This document shows, piece by piece, positions 40,700 through 49,226 of a DNA stretch of 64,000 bases. Every line of letters starts with the position of its first letter. Position 1 is the first letter of the stretch. The notes under the pieces are model-generated. The model was not told the origin of the DNA, ran no database searches, and saw nothing but the letters and a program-made list of their open reading frames with translations. A program made the position numbers and the translations under genes. The DNA is from Phytohabitans kaempferiae (GTDB taxonomy: Bacteria; Actinomycetota; Actinomycetes; Mycobacteriales; Micromonosporaceae), in NCBI RefSeq assembly GCF_042433955.1, contig NZ_JBHLUH010000013.1, positions 62,001-126,000 of the forward strand, written 5' to 3'.

Positions 40700-42589
40700 A
40701 TGGCCCGCATGCTCGCCGCCTATCCCTTCTCCGCCATCGTCGGATTGGCCGACCTCCGGCTCGCGCTCCTGCTCACCGCCGTCAACCCGGCGATCGGGGG
40801 CGTGCTCGTGCGGGGCGAGAAGGGCACCGCCAAGTCGACGGTGGTGCGGGCGCTCGCCGCGCTGCTGCCCGAGCTCGACGCGGTGCGAGGCTGCCGCTTC
40901 GCCTGCGACCCCGCCGCGCCCGACGCCGAGTGTCCGGACGGCCCGCACGGGTCGACCCCGCCGGTGGTGCGCCGCCGATCGTCTCTTGTGGAGCTTCCGG
41001 TCGGCGCCACCGAAGACCGCGTGGTGGGCACGCTCGACATCCAGCGGGCGCTCGCCGAGGGCGTAAAGGCTTACGAGCCAGGGCTTCTCGCCGCCGCCCA
41101 TCGTGGACTGCTCTATGTGGACGAGGTCAATCTGCTTCCCGACCACCTGGTCGACCTGTTGCTCGACGCGGCGGCGATGGGGCGGGCGCACGTCGAGCGC
41201 GACGGTGTCTCGGTCAAGCACGCGGCGCGGTTCCTGCTCGTCGGCACGATGAACCCGGAGGAGGGCGAGCCGCGCCCCCAACTCGTCGACCGCTTCGGGC
41301 TCGTGGTCTCCGTCGGGTCGCCGGACGAGCCCGCGCCCCGGGCCGAGGTGGTGCGGCGGCGCCTGGCGTACGACGCCGACCCGGACGGCTTCGCCGCGCG
41401 CTGGGCCGACGAGGACGCCCTCGTGGCCGGCCGGATCGCCGAGGCGCGGGGGCGGCTGCCCCGGGTCGAGTTGCCGGACGGTGAGCTTGACCGGATCGCC
41501 CGCATCTGCCTCGCGTACGGGGTGGACGGGCTGCGCGCCGACATCGTGGTGGCGCGGGCGGCGATCACGCTCGCGGCGTGGCACGGGCGCGACACGGTCA
41601 CCGCCGACGACGTACGGGACGCGGCCCGGCTCGCGCTGCCGCATCGGCGCCGCCGCGACCCGCTCGACCCGCCCGGTACGGACGAGGAGCGGCTCGAGCG
41701 GACACTGTCCGATGAGGAGCCCGAGCCGGAGCCCGATCCCGGCCCGCCCGATGGGGGTCCCGCGGGTGGCGCGCCGCCCGACGGAGAGGCGGACGGTGAC
41801 GGTGGCTCGTCCGGCAGCCAGCCGCCCGCCGCCCCAGGGCAGCCGTACCGGCCGCGCGTGCTGACGCTGCCGAAGACCGGGGAGCGGGCGCACACCGGCC
41901 GCCGCTCGCTCGCGTACGCCCGGCGGGGGCGGGTCGTCGGCGCCCGCCTGCCCCAGGGCTCCGGCGCGCCGCACCTGCCCGCCACGCTGCTGGCCGCCGC
42001 GGCGCGGGGGAGCCGTACGGTCGCCCCGGCCGACCTGCGCGAGGCGGTCCACATCGGACGGGAGGCCAACCTCGTGCTCTTCGTGGTCGACGCCTCCGGC
42101 TCGATGGCGGCCCGCCAGCGGATGGCGACGGTCAAGGCGGCGGTGCTGTCGCTGCTGCGCGACGCGTACCAGCGGCGAGACCGCGTGGGCATGATCACAT
42201 TCCGGGCCGCGGGAGCCGACGAGGTGCTGCCGCCGACCTCCAGCCACGAGGTGGGCGTGCAGCGGCTGGCCCGGCTCCGCACCGGCGGGCGTACCCCGCT
42301 CGCGGCCGGGCTGGAGGCGGCCGCCCGTACGCTCCGCGCCGAGCGCCGCCGCGACCCGCGCCGCCGCCCGCTGCTCGTCCTCGTCACCGACGGCCGCGCG
42401 ACCGCCGGGCCCGACCCGATCTCGGTCGTGCCCGCGCTCGCCGGCACCGCCGCGGTCGTGGTCGACTGCGAGTCCGGCCCGGTGCGGCTTGGGCTGGCCC
42501 ACCGGCTGGCCGCCGCGCTGGACGCGCCGTGCGTGCCGCTCGCGCAGCTCTCCGCGCCGGGGCTCACCGCGTCCGGGCGGGCCGCCTGA
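40700..42589 (+). CDS. ChlI/ChlD-type AAA-VWA subunit of cobaltochelatase
   Basis: This 629-residue fusion corresponds to the I and D subunits of magnesium chelatase. The N-terminal AAA domain (about 1-330) has Walker A GEKGTAKS at about 36-43, LLYVDEVNLLPDHLVD and VGTMNPEEG. A Pro/Glu/Asp-rich linker lies at about 330-390. The C-terminal VWA domain (about 440-629) has the MIDAS motif DASGS and TDGRAT. Actinobacteria that have CobN but lack CobS/CobT use this protein as the ATPase partner. It starts a run chlID-cobO-cobB and is separated by only 50 nt from the divergent B12 riboswitch. Confidence 0.92.
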   Translation: MARMLAAYPFSAIVGLADLRLALLLTAVNPAIGGVLVRGEKGTAKSTVVRALAALLPELDAVRGCRFACDPAAPDAECPDGPHGSTPPVVRRRSSLVELPVGATEDRVVGTLDIQRALAEGVKAYEPGLLAAAHRGLLYVDEVNLLPDHLVDLLLDAAAMGRAHVERDGVSVKHAARFLLVGTMNPEEGEPRPQLVDRFGLVVSVGSPDEPAPRAEVVRRRLAYDADPDGFAARWADEDALVAGRIAEARGRLPRVELPDGELDRIARICLAYGVDGLRADIVVARAAITLAAWHGRDTVTADDVRDAARLALPHRRRRDPLDPPGTDEERLERTLSDEEPEPEPDPGPPDGGPAGGAPPDGEADGDGGSSGSQPPAAPGQPYRPRVLTLPKTGERAHTGRRSLAYARRGRVVGARLPQGSGAPHLPATLLAAAARGSRTVAPADLREAVHIGREANLVLFVVDASGSMAARQRMATVKAAVLSLLRDAYQRRDRVGMITFRAAGADEVLPPTSSHEVGVQRLARLRTGGRTPLAAGLEAAARTLRAERRRDPRRRPLLVLVTDGRATAGPDPISVVPALAGTAAVVVDCESGPVRLGLAHRLAAALDAPCVPLAQLSAPGLTASGRAA

Positions 42590-43191
42590 TGCCGCAGGGC
42601 AAGCCGGAGGTCACGCCCGACGACGGGCTCACCACGCGCGAGCGCCGCCGCCAGCCGGTCCTCGCCGTCCACACCGGACAGGGGAAGGGCAAGTCCACCG
42701 CCGCGTTCGGGATGGCGCTGCGCGCGTGGAGCGCCGGCTGGAGCATCGTCGTGTACCAGTTCGTAAAGAGTCCGAAGTGGAGAGTCGGCGAGGAGGCGGC
42801 CCTCCGCGCGCTCGGCGAGACCGGCAAGGGCGGCGCGGTCACCTGGCACAAGATGGGCGAGGGCTGGTCGTGGATCCAGCGCCCCGGCACCGAGCGCGAC
42901 CACGCCGCCGAGGCCGCCGAGGGGTGGGCCCAGATCAAGCGCGACCTGGCCGCGGAGGCCTACCGGTTCTACGTGCTCGACGAGTTCACGTACCCGATGA
43001 AATGGGGTTGGGTCGACGTCGCGGACGTCGTCGCGACGTTGCGCGACCGGCCCGGCTCGCAGCACGTGGTGGTCACCGGGCGCGACGCCCACGCCGACAT
43101 CGTGGCCGCCGCCGACCTGGTCACCGACATGACGAAGGTCAAACATCCGATGGACGCGGGGCGCAAGGGACAGCAGGGCATCGAGTGGTAG
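42589..43191 (+). CDS. cobO: Cob(I)yrinic acid a,c-diamide adenosyltransferase
   Basis: This 200-residue enzyme of the CobO/BtuR/CobA family transfers the adenosyl group of ATP to cobalt. The P-loop GQGKGKST is at residues 30-37, then YQFVKSPKW and the Glu motif YVLDEFTYPMKWGWVD. The N-terminal extension of about 20 residues is basic and helical. The start is coupled: ATG 42589 overlaps the chelatase stop TGA (TGATG). Its stop overlaps cobB by 7 bp. Confidence 0.96.
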   Translation: MPQGKPEVTPDDGLTTRERRRQPVLAVHTGQGKGKSTAAFGMALRAWSAGWSIVVYQFVKSPKWRVGEEAALRALGETGKGGAVTWHKMGEGWSWIQRPGTERDHAAEAAEGWAQIKRDLAAEAYRFYVLDEFTYPMKWGWVDVADVVATLRDRPGSQHVVVTGRDAHADIVAAADLVTDMTKVKHPMDAGRKGQQGIEW

Positions 43192-44546
43192 ACATCCCGC
43201 GCGTGGTCATCGCGGCGCCCGCCTCGGGGCACGGCAAGACGACGGTGGCGACCGGGCTGCTGGGCGCCTTCGCCGCGCGAGATCGGCGCGTGGCCGGCTT
43301 CAAGGTGGGGCCCGACTACATCGACCCGGGCTACCACGCGCTCGCCGCCGGCCGCCCTGGCCGCAACCTCGACCCGGTGCTCGTCGGCGAGGAGCGGATC
43401 GTCCCGCTCTTCGCGCACGGCTGCGCGGGCGCCGACCTGGCGGTGGTCGAGGGGGTGATGGGCCTGTACGACGGCCGCGTCGGCGCCGGCGACTTCGGCT
43501 CCACCGCGCACGTCGCCGCGTTGCTCGCCGCGCCGGTCGTCCTGGTGGTCGACGCCTCCGCGCAGGGGCGTTCGGTGGCGGCGCTGGTGCACGGGTTCCG
43601 CTCGTTCGGGAGCGTGCGGCTGGCCGGCGTCATCCTCAACCGGGTTGGCTCCGACCGGCACGAGGCGCTGCTGCGCGACGCGTGCGAGGAGGTGGGCACG
43701 CCCGTACTCGGTGCGCTGCGCCGCCACTCAGCGGTGGCCGCGCCGTCGCGACACCTGGGGCTGGTGCCGGTGGTCGAGCGTTCCGCGGAGGCCGCCGCGT
43801 CGGTGGCCGCGCTCGCCGCGCTCGTGGCCGGTGGCGTCGACCTGGACGCGGTGTTGGCGGTGGCCCGGGACGCACCGCCGCTCACCGCCGAGCCGTGGTC
43901 ACCCTCCACGGTGGAGCCGGTCGCCTGGCACCGCCGCCCGGTGGTCGCGGTCGCGGGCGGGCTGGCCTTCAGCTTCGGGTACACCGAGACCGTCGAGCTG
44001 CTCCGCGCGGCCGGCGCCGATGTGTCCACCGTGGACCCCCTCCGCGACGAGGCACTGCCCGCCGGGACGCGGGCGCTCGTGGTGGGCGGCGGCTTTCCCG
44101 AGGTGTACGCGGACCGGCTGGCCGCCAACGCCCCACTCCGCGCCGCTGTGGCCAGGCTGGCGGCGAGCGGCGCCCCGATCGCGGCCGAGTGCGCGGGTCT
44201 GCTGTGGCTCTGCCGCACGCTCGACGGCGCCCCGATGTGCGGCATCCTCGACGCCGACGCCGCCATGACCGACCGCCTCACGCTCGGCTACCGCGACGCG
44301 GTCGCGCTGACCCGCAGCCCGCTGGCCGAGGCCGGTACGCGGGTGACGGGGCACGAGTTCCACCGCACGGCGGTCACCCCGCGGGCCGGCGCGGCGCCCG
44401 CGTGGGCCTGGCGGGAGGCGGGGGCGGAGGGCTTCGTCGTGGGCGGGGTGCACGCCTCCTACCTCCACCTCCACTGGGCCGGCCGCCCCGACATCGCCCG
44501 CCGCCTCGTGGCCGCGGCCGCCTCTGGGGGTACCCCCGCCGGCTGA
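43185..44546 (+). CDS. cobB: Cobyrinic acid a,c-diamide synthase
   Basis: This 453-residue enzyme amidates the a and c carboxylates of hydrogenobyrinic or cobyrinic acid. The N-terminal P-loop of the dethiobiotin-synthetase type is PASGHGKTT (about residues 12-20), followed by GPDYIDPGYH. The C-terminal class I glutamine amidotransferase domain has its Cys in AECAGLLWL and the His in GVHASYLHLHW. It uses ATP and glutamine. The GTG at 43185 overlaps the cobO stop. Confidence 0.96.
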   Translation: MVDIPRVVIAAPASGHGKTTVATGLLGAFAARDRRVAGFKVGPDYIDPGYHALAAGRPGRNLDPVLVGEERIVPLFAHGCAGADLAVVEGVMGLYDGRVGAGDFGSTAHVAALLAAPVVLVVDASAQGRSVAALVHGFRSFGSVRLAGVILNRVGSDRHEALLRDACEEVGTPVLGALRRHSAVAAPSRHLGLVPVVERSAEAAASVAALAALVAGGVDLDAVLAVARDAPPLTAEPWSPSTVEPVAWHRRPVVAVAGGLAFSFGYTETVELLRAAGADVSTVDPLRDEALPAGTRALVVGGGFPEVYADRLAANAPLRAAVARLAASGAPIAAECAGLLWLCRTLDGAPMCGILDADAAMTDRLTLGYRDAVALTRSPLAEAGTRVTGHEFHRTAVTPRAGAAPAWAWREAGAEGFVVGGVHASYLHLHWAGRPDIARRLVAAAASGGTPAG

Positions 44547-44783
44547 TCGCGCGCGGTGGTGGCCCGGGCGGTGGTGGCATGGGCGGACCGGGCGTGCCGG
44601 TGGCCTCGGCCTGGTGGCCGCCGCCCCGCGACATCGACCTGAGCCAGGGCCGCGGGAATGAACGGCCGGCCCGGGGGAAACCGGGCAGAAGTTGGCGCGT
44701 GCCGGTACAAGAATTGGCGTTCTTGTACCAACGGTCCCTCGTTGGCAGTATTGCCAAAGCCGTTCAACGAGGAGGACAACTCC
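44547..44783 (+). promoter_or_regulatory. Leader with two inverted repeats upstream of small gene
   Basis: No gene is seen in this 237-bp stretch. A perfect 10-bp inverted repeat GGTACAAGAA/TTCTTGTACC with a 6-nt centre lies at 44704-44729. A second, TTGGCA-N4-TGCCAA, lies at 44742-44757. GAGGAGG follows at 44769-44775, 8 nt before GTG 44784. The two dyads look like an operator pair for an unknown regulator. Confidence 0.6.
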
Positions 44784-44978
44784 GTGAACGAAATCCCTGA
44801 CCCGTTGCCCGACGTCGCCATCTCCGTGGGCGCGGTTGCCGTGGCGCGGCGGGCCCACGAGCTTGGTGTCGCTCTCACACCGGCGCAGTGCGAGGAGCTC
44901 GCCCGCGCCGCGCTGGAGGCGGGCACCGCCTACCTGTACACCGACACCGAGACGGAGCCGGCCGCCGGCCCCGGCTAG
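44784..44978 (+). CDS. 64-residue protein of unknown function
   Basis: The product starts NEIPDPLPDVAISVGAVAVA and has an amphipathic helical centre (ARRAHELGVALTPAQCEELARAALEAG), then an acidic tail (TDTETEP). It has one Cys and no signal peptide or membrane segment. I do not recognise a family. A strong GAGGAGG site and two inverted repeats upstream suggest an actively regulated gene. It follows the cobB operon by 237 nt and is not obviously part of it. Confidence 0.7.
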   Translation: MNEIPDPLPDVAISVGAVAVARRAHELGVALTPAQCEELARAALEAGTAYLYTDTETEPAAGPG

Positions 44979-45142
44979 GGCCTTTCTCACAAGGGCATGT
45001 CCGGCCCGTGGCGGGCCCGGACGACGACCGGCGGCACTGGGCGCCGCTTGGGCCTCGATCGGCGTCGGCATCGGCTGGCTCCGATTCGGGGTCGAGGTGT
45101 GGTCGCGCGGCTTGGCCGTGTTCGGACCTGGTGTCGTCTGTT

Positions 45143-45178
45143 GGAGAAGCTGTCGAGCTGGGCGCACCGGTGCGCCCA
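45143..45178 (+). repeat. Palindromic repeat B, copy 2
   Basis: GGAGAAGCTGTCGAGC (45143-45158), then the 20-bp palindrome TGGGCGCACCGGTGCGCCCA (45159-45178). Identical over 36 bp to the reverse complement of 9221-9256. Confidence 0.9.
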
Positions 45179-45232
45179 ACCCGGGCGGACGCCCGATCCG
45201 GTCGGTCGCCGCGCCGGACCCGGCAGGTGCGT

Positions 45233-45296
45233 GGGCAATGTCGGGGACATAGCCCCTTGCGGCCGCTTTGAAGGGGCTGTGTCCCCGACATTGCCC
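45233..45296. repeat. Hairpin repeat C, copy 2
   Basis: Two 24-bp arms (45233-45256 and 45273-45296) pair with a single T-G exchange. They frame a 16-nt loop. Core arm: GTCGGGGACATAGCCCC. Related to 9079-9128. Confidence 0.9.
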
Positions 45297-45408
45297 CACC
45301 AGCCTTCGAAGTCGAGGTCTCGGCGGCTCGTGCGGTGCCGTGGGATTCAAGCTCGACCGGATGGTGAGACCGGGACCGAGGCGCGTTGGGGCGGGTCGGG
45401 ATCGTGGG

Positions 45409-45470
45409 GACGCGGAGGGTGAGGCTGCGGGAGCAGCGGCCAGGAGCACGACGGGCATCGCGGCAGCTCC
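45409..45470. repeat. Dispersed repeat A, copy 4
   Basis: On the plus strand it reads GACGCGGAGGGTGAGG. On the minus strand it is downstream of the cobN stop (45532) in the same orientation as the other copies relative to their upstream gene. Confidence 0.8.
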
Positions 45471-45531
45471 CCTTCTGCCACACCGGAGCGAACCGCGACG
45501 GAAGGCGCGAACCTCGACCGCGAAAAGATCG

Positions 45532-48500
45532 CTAGCGGCCCTCGAGGTCGCCCTCCGTGCTCAGGTACGCCTCGCGGAGGCCCTCCAGCACCGCCGGGTC
45601 GGGATACTCCCAGAGCTTGCGGTCGGCTGCCTCCAGCAGGCGTTCCGCGATCGCGTGCAGGGCCCACGGGTTGGCGCGTTCGAGGAAGGCGCGGTTTTCC
45701 GGGTCTAGGACGTAGGTCTCGCCGAGCTTGTCGTACATCCAGTCGGCGACCACGCCCGCCGTCGCGTCGTAGCCGAAGAGGTAGTCGACCGTCGCGGCGA
45801 GTTCGAAGGCGCCCTTGTAGCCGTGCCGGCGCATCGCCTCCAGCCACCGCGGGTTGACGACGCGGGCGCGGAAGACGCGCGCGGTCTCCTCGTGGAGGCT
45901 GCGGGTGCGCACGGCCTCGGGCTGCGTGCTGTCGCCGATGTACGCGGCGGGCGCGGTGCCGGTGAGCGCGCGCACCGTGGCGATCATGCCGCCGTGGTAC
46001 TGGAAGTAGTCGTCGGAGTCGGCGATGTCGTGCTCGCGCGTGTCCACGTTTTTGGCGGCGACCGCGATCCGCCGGTACGCGGTCTCCATGTCGCCGCGCG
46101 CGGGCACGCCGTCGAGGCCGCGGCCGTAGGCGAAGCCGCCCCACTGGGCGTACACCTCGGCGAGGTCGGCGTCGTCGCGCCAGTTGCGGCTGTCGACGAG
46201 CGGGAGGAGGCCGGCACCGTACGCGCCCGGCTTGGATCCGAAGACTCGCGCGGTCGCCCGCCGCTCGTCGCCGTGCGCCGCGACGTCCTCGGCGACGTGG
46301 GCGCGGACGAAGTTTTGCGCCGGAGGCTCGTCGAGCGCTGCCACGAGCCGCACCGCGTCGTCGAGCAGCACGACCACATGGGGGAACGCGTCGCGGAAGA
46401 AGCCACTGATCCGCACCGTCACGTCGATCCGCGGGCGGCCCAACTCGGCGAGGGGGATGGCGGCGAGGCCGTTGACGCGGCGGGACGCCTCGTCCCACTG
46501 TGGACGGACGCCGAGGAGCGCGAGCACCTCGGCCACGTCGTCGCCGGCGGTACGCATCGCGCTGGTGCCCCAGACCGAAAGCCCGACCGAGCGGGGCCAC
46601 TCGCCCGTGTCCGCGCGATAGCGGGCCAGCAGCGAGTCGGCCATCGCCTGTCCGGTCTCCCACGCGAGCCGGCTGGGCACCGCCTTGGGGTCGACCGAGT
46701 AGAAGTTGCGGCCGGTGGGGAGCACGTTGACCAGGCCGCGCAGGGGTGAACCACTCGGCCCGGCCGGGATGTAGCGGCCGTCGAGCGCGCGGAGCACGTT
46801 GGTCAGCTCGTCGGTGGTGCGCGCCAGCCGGGGCACGATCTCGGTCGCGGCGAACCGGAGCACGTCGGCGGCCGGGCCCTCCGGCACGGCGGCCGGGTCC
46901 CAGCCGGCGTCCTCCATCGCCGCCACGAGTGCGCGTGCGGCGGCCTCCACGCGGTCGACCTCGGCGAGCGGCGCGTCCGCGGTCAGGCCGAGCGCCTCGC
47001 GGAGCCCGGGCAGCGCCGCCACCTGGCCGCCCCACATCTGCCGCGCGCGCAGCATCGCGAGCACCAGGTTGACCCGCGACTCAGCCTCCGGCGGCACGCC
47101 GAGCACGTGCAGCCCGTCGCGGATCTGCGCGTCCTTCACCTCGCAGAGCCAGCCGTCCACGTGCAGCAGGAAGTCGTCGAACTCCGCGTCGTGCGGCCGG
47201 TCGTCCACGCCCAGGTCGTGGTCGAGGCGAGCGGCCTGGACGAGCGTCCAGATCTGCGCCCGGATCGCCGGCAGCTTGGCCGGGTCGAGCGCGGCGATGG
47301 TGGCGTGCTCGTCGAGGAGCTGCTCCAGGCGGGCGATGTCCCCGTAGGTCTCGGCGCGCGCCATCGGCGGCACGAGGTGGTCGACCAGCGTGGCGTGCGC
47401 GCGCCGCTTCGCCTGCGTGCCTTCGCCCGGGTCGTTGACGAGGAACGGGTACACCAGCGGCAGGTCGCCCAGCGCCGCGTCCGGCCCGCACGACGCCGAC
47501 ATGCCGACCGTCTTGCCGGGCAGCCACTCCAGGTTGCCGTGCTTTCCGATGTGGACGATCGCGTGCGCGCCGAAGGTGTCGGCGACCCACCGGTACGCGG
47601 CCAGGTAGTGGTGGCTCGGCGGCAGGTCGGGGTCGTGGTAGATGGCGATCGGGTTGGCACCGAAGCCGCGTGGCGGCTGCACCATCACCACCACGTTGCC
47701 GGCGCGCAGGGCGGCCAGCACGATGTCGCCGGCCGAGTCGACATACAGCTCGCCCGGCGGCGGCCCCCAGTGCCGCTCGATCCCCTCCCGCAGCTCGGCC
47801 GGGAGCGTCGTGTAGTACGCCGCGTAGTCGGCGGCCGGGATGCGTACCGGATTGCCCTCCAACTGCTCCTCGGTCAGCCAGTCGGGATCCTGGCCGCCCG
47901 CCGCGATGAGCGCGTGCATTAGCGCGTCGCCGTCGTCCGGCAGGTCGCCGACTGAGTACCCCCGCTCGCGCAGCGCGCCAAGCAGCCGCACCGTGCTCGC
48001 GGGCGTGTCGAGGCCGACCGCGTTGCCGATGCGCGAGTGCTTGGTGGGGTACGCCGACAGCATCAGCGCGACCCGCTTCCGCTCCGGCGGTACGTGGCGG
48101 AGCCGGGCGTGCGCGACGGCGGTGCCGGCGACCCGGGCGGCGCGCTCGGGGTCGGCCACGTACACGGTGAGGCCGTCGGGGTCGATCTCCTTGAACGAGA
48201 AGGGCACCGTGATGATGCGCCCGTCGAACTCGGGGATCGCCACCTGCGTGGCCGCGTCCAACGGGGACAGTCCGTCGTCGGTGGCGGCCCACGCCTCGCG
48301 GCTGCTGGTGAGGCAGAGCCCTTGCAGGATGGGCACGTCGAGGGCGGCGAGCGCGCCGACGTCCCACGCCTCGTCGTCGCCGCCCGCGCTCACCTCGGCG
48401 GGTCGCGTGCCGCCCGCCGCCAGCACGGTCACCACCAGCGCGTCCGCCTGCCCGAGCGTGGCCAGCAGGTCGGGATCGGGCGTGCGCAGCGACGCGCAGT

Positions 48501-49056
48501 AGACCGGCAGAGGGCGCCCGCCGGCCGCCGTGACCGCCGCGCACAGCGCGTCGACGAACGCGGTGTTGCCCGCCACGTGGTGCGCCCGGTAGTAGAGCAC
48601 CGCGACGACCGGCCCGTCGCCCTCGGGCAGCTCGCCGGCGCCCCACACCGGCGTCGGCTCCGGCGGCGCGAAACCGTGCCCGGTCAGCAGCACCGTGTCG
48701 GAGAGGAACTGGTGCAGCTGGGCGAGGTTGCCCGGCCCGCCGTGCGCGAGGTAGGCGTGTGCCTCCGCGGCGACCCCGCTCGGCACCGTGGACAGGCGCA
48801 TCAGCTCGGCGTCGGGCGCCTGCTCGCCGCCGAGCACCACCACCGGGCGGGGGCCGGCGAGCAGCGCGTCGAGCCCTTCCTCCCAGGCGCGGCGCCCGCC
48901 GAGCAGGCGGACGACCACCAGGTCAGCGCCCTCCACCAGGTCGGGAAGGTCGCCCACCGCGGTGCGCGCCGGGTTGGCCAGACGGTACGGAGCGCCGCTC
49001 GCCCGCGCGCTCAACAGGTCGGTGTCGGACGTCGACAGCAGCACGAACACGGCCAC
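45532..49056 (-). CDS. cobN: Cobaltochelatase large subunit CobN
   Basis: This 1174-residue protein inserts Co2+ into hydrogenobyrinic acid a,c-diamide with an ATPase partner, presumably the ChlID-type protein of this window. It has the CobN/magnesium-chelatase H architecture throughout: the N-terminal domain with DAELMRLSTVPSG, the central HxGKHGNLEWLPGK (metal and porphyrin site), and FSFKEID. The length is close to the usual 1200. A cobalamin riboswitch lies in its leader on the minus strand, so transcription or translation should be cut off by B12. Confidence 0.97.
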   Translation of the reverse strand: MAVFVLLSTSDTDLLSARASGAPYRLANPARTAVGDLPDLVEGADLVVVRLLGGRRAWEEGLDALLAGPRPVVVLGGEQAPDAELMRLSTVPSGVAAEAHAYLAHGGPGNLAQLHQFLSDTVLLTGHGFAPPEPTPVWGAGELPEGDGPVVAVLYYRAHHVAGNTAFVDALCAAVTAAGGRPLPVYCASLRTPDPDLLATLGQADALVVTVLAAGGTRPAEVSAGGDDEAWDVGALAALDVPILQGLCLTSSREAWAATDDGLSPLDAATQVAIPEFDGRIITVPFSFKEIDPDGLTVYVADPERAARVAGTAVAHARLRHVPPERKRVALMLSAYPTKHSRIGNAVGLDTPASTVRLLGALRERGYSVGDLPDDGDALMHALIAAGGQDPDWLTEEQLEGNPVRIPAADYAAYYTTLPAELREGIERHWGPPPGELYVDSAGDIVLAALRAGNVVVMVQPPRGFGANPIAIYHDPDLPPSHHYLAAYRWVADTFGAHAIVHIGKHGNLEWLPGKTVGMSASCGPDAALGDLPLVYPFLVNDPGEGTQAKRRAHATLVDHLVPPMARAETYGDIARLEQLLDEHATIAALDPAKLPAIRAQIWTLVQAARLDHDLGVDDRPHDAEFDDFLLHVDGWLCEVKDAQIRDGLHVLGVPPEAESRVNLVLAMLRARQMWGGQVAALPGLREALGLTADAPLAEVDRVEAAARALVAAMEDAGWDPAAVPEGPAADVLRFAATEIVPRLARTTDELTNVLRALDGRYIPAGPSGSPLRGLVNVLPTGRNFYSVDPKAVPSRLAWETGQAMADSLLARYRADTGEWPRSVGLSVWGTSAMRTAGDDVAEVLALLGVRPQWDEASRRVNGLAAIPLAELGRPRIDVTVRISGFFRDAFPHVVVLLDDAVRLVAALDEPPAQNFVRAHVAEDVAAHGDERRATARVFGSKPGAYGAGLLPLVDSRNWRDDADLAEVYAQWGGFAYGRGLDGVPARGDMETAYRRIAVAAKNVDTREHDIADSDDYFQYHGGMIATVRALTGTAPAAYIGDSTQPEAVRTRSLHEETARVFRARVVNPRWLEAMRRHGYKGAFELAATVDYLFGYDATAGVVADWMYDKLGETYVLDPENRAFLERANPWALHAIAERLLEAADRKLWEYPDPAVLEGLREAYLSTEGDLEGR

Positions 49057-49079
49057 AGCCTCCCTCGGGATCCGCGTCC

Positions 49080-49205
49080 CGGGTCGAAGGGCGCGGCGAC
49101 TGGAGTGTCTGGCTCCCGAGCGGTCGCTCGGTGACAGTGGCGGGACCGCGCCGGACTCGCACCGGCTTCCTCCGCTTGTCGCCGCGGGTTGCGGAGACCA
49201 GCGTA
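49080..49205 (-). ncRNA. Cobalamin riboswitch upstream of cobN
   Basis: On the minus strand the elements GAGGAAGCCGGTGCGAGTCC, then CCGCCACTGTCACCGAGCG, and GGGAGCCAGACACTCC appear in the order of the AdoCbl class. It is shorter than the cbtB one. The cobN ATG follows within 30 nt of the last conserved piece. The other end abuts the cobG promoter. Confidence 0.92.
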
Positions 49206-49213
49206 GCTGCCCG

Positions 49214-49226
49214 TAGTATCCGGCGC
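49214..49226 (+). promoter_or_regulatory. Leaderless promoter -10 box of cobG
   Basis: TAGTAT at 49214-49219 lies 7 nt before GTG 49227. This -10 box is immediately beyond the 5' end of the divergent cobN riboswitch. cobG itself therefore has no room for a leader or riboswitch. Confidence 0.55.

Larger units (their letters stand above)
44979..45531. other. Non-coding composite repeat region (B-C-A)
   Basis: A 553-bp gap between the small gene and the end of cobN holds repeat B copy 2, hairpin repeat C copy 2 and repeat A copy 4. It is the inverted counterpart of the region at 8964-9313. No gene is supported between them. Confidence 0.75.
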
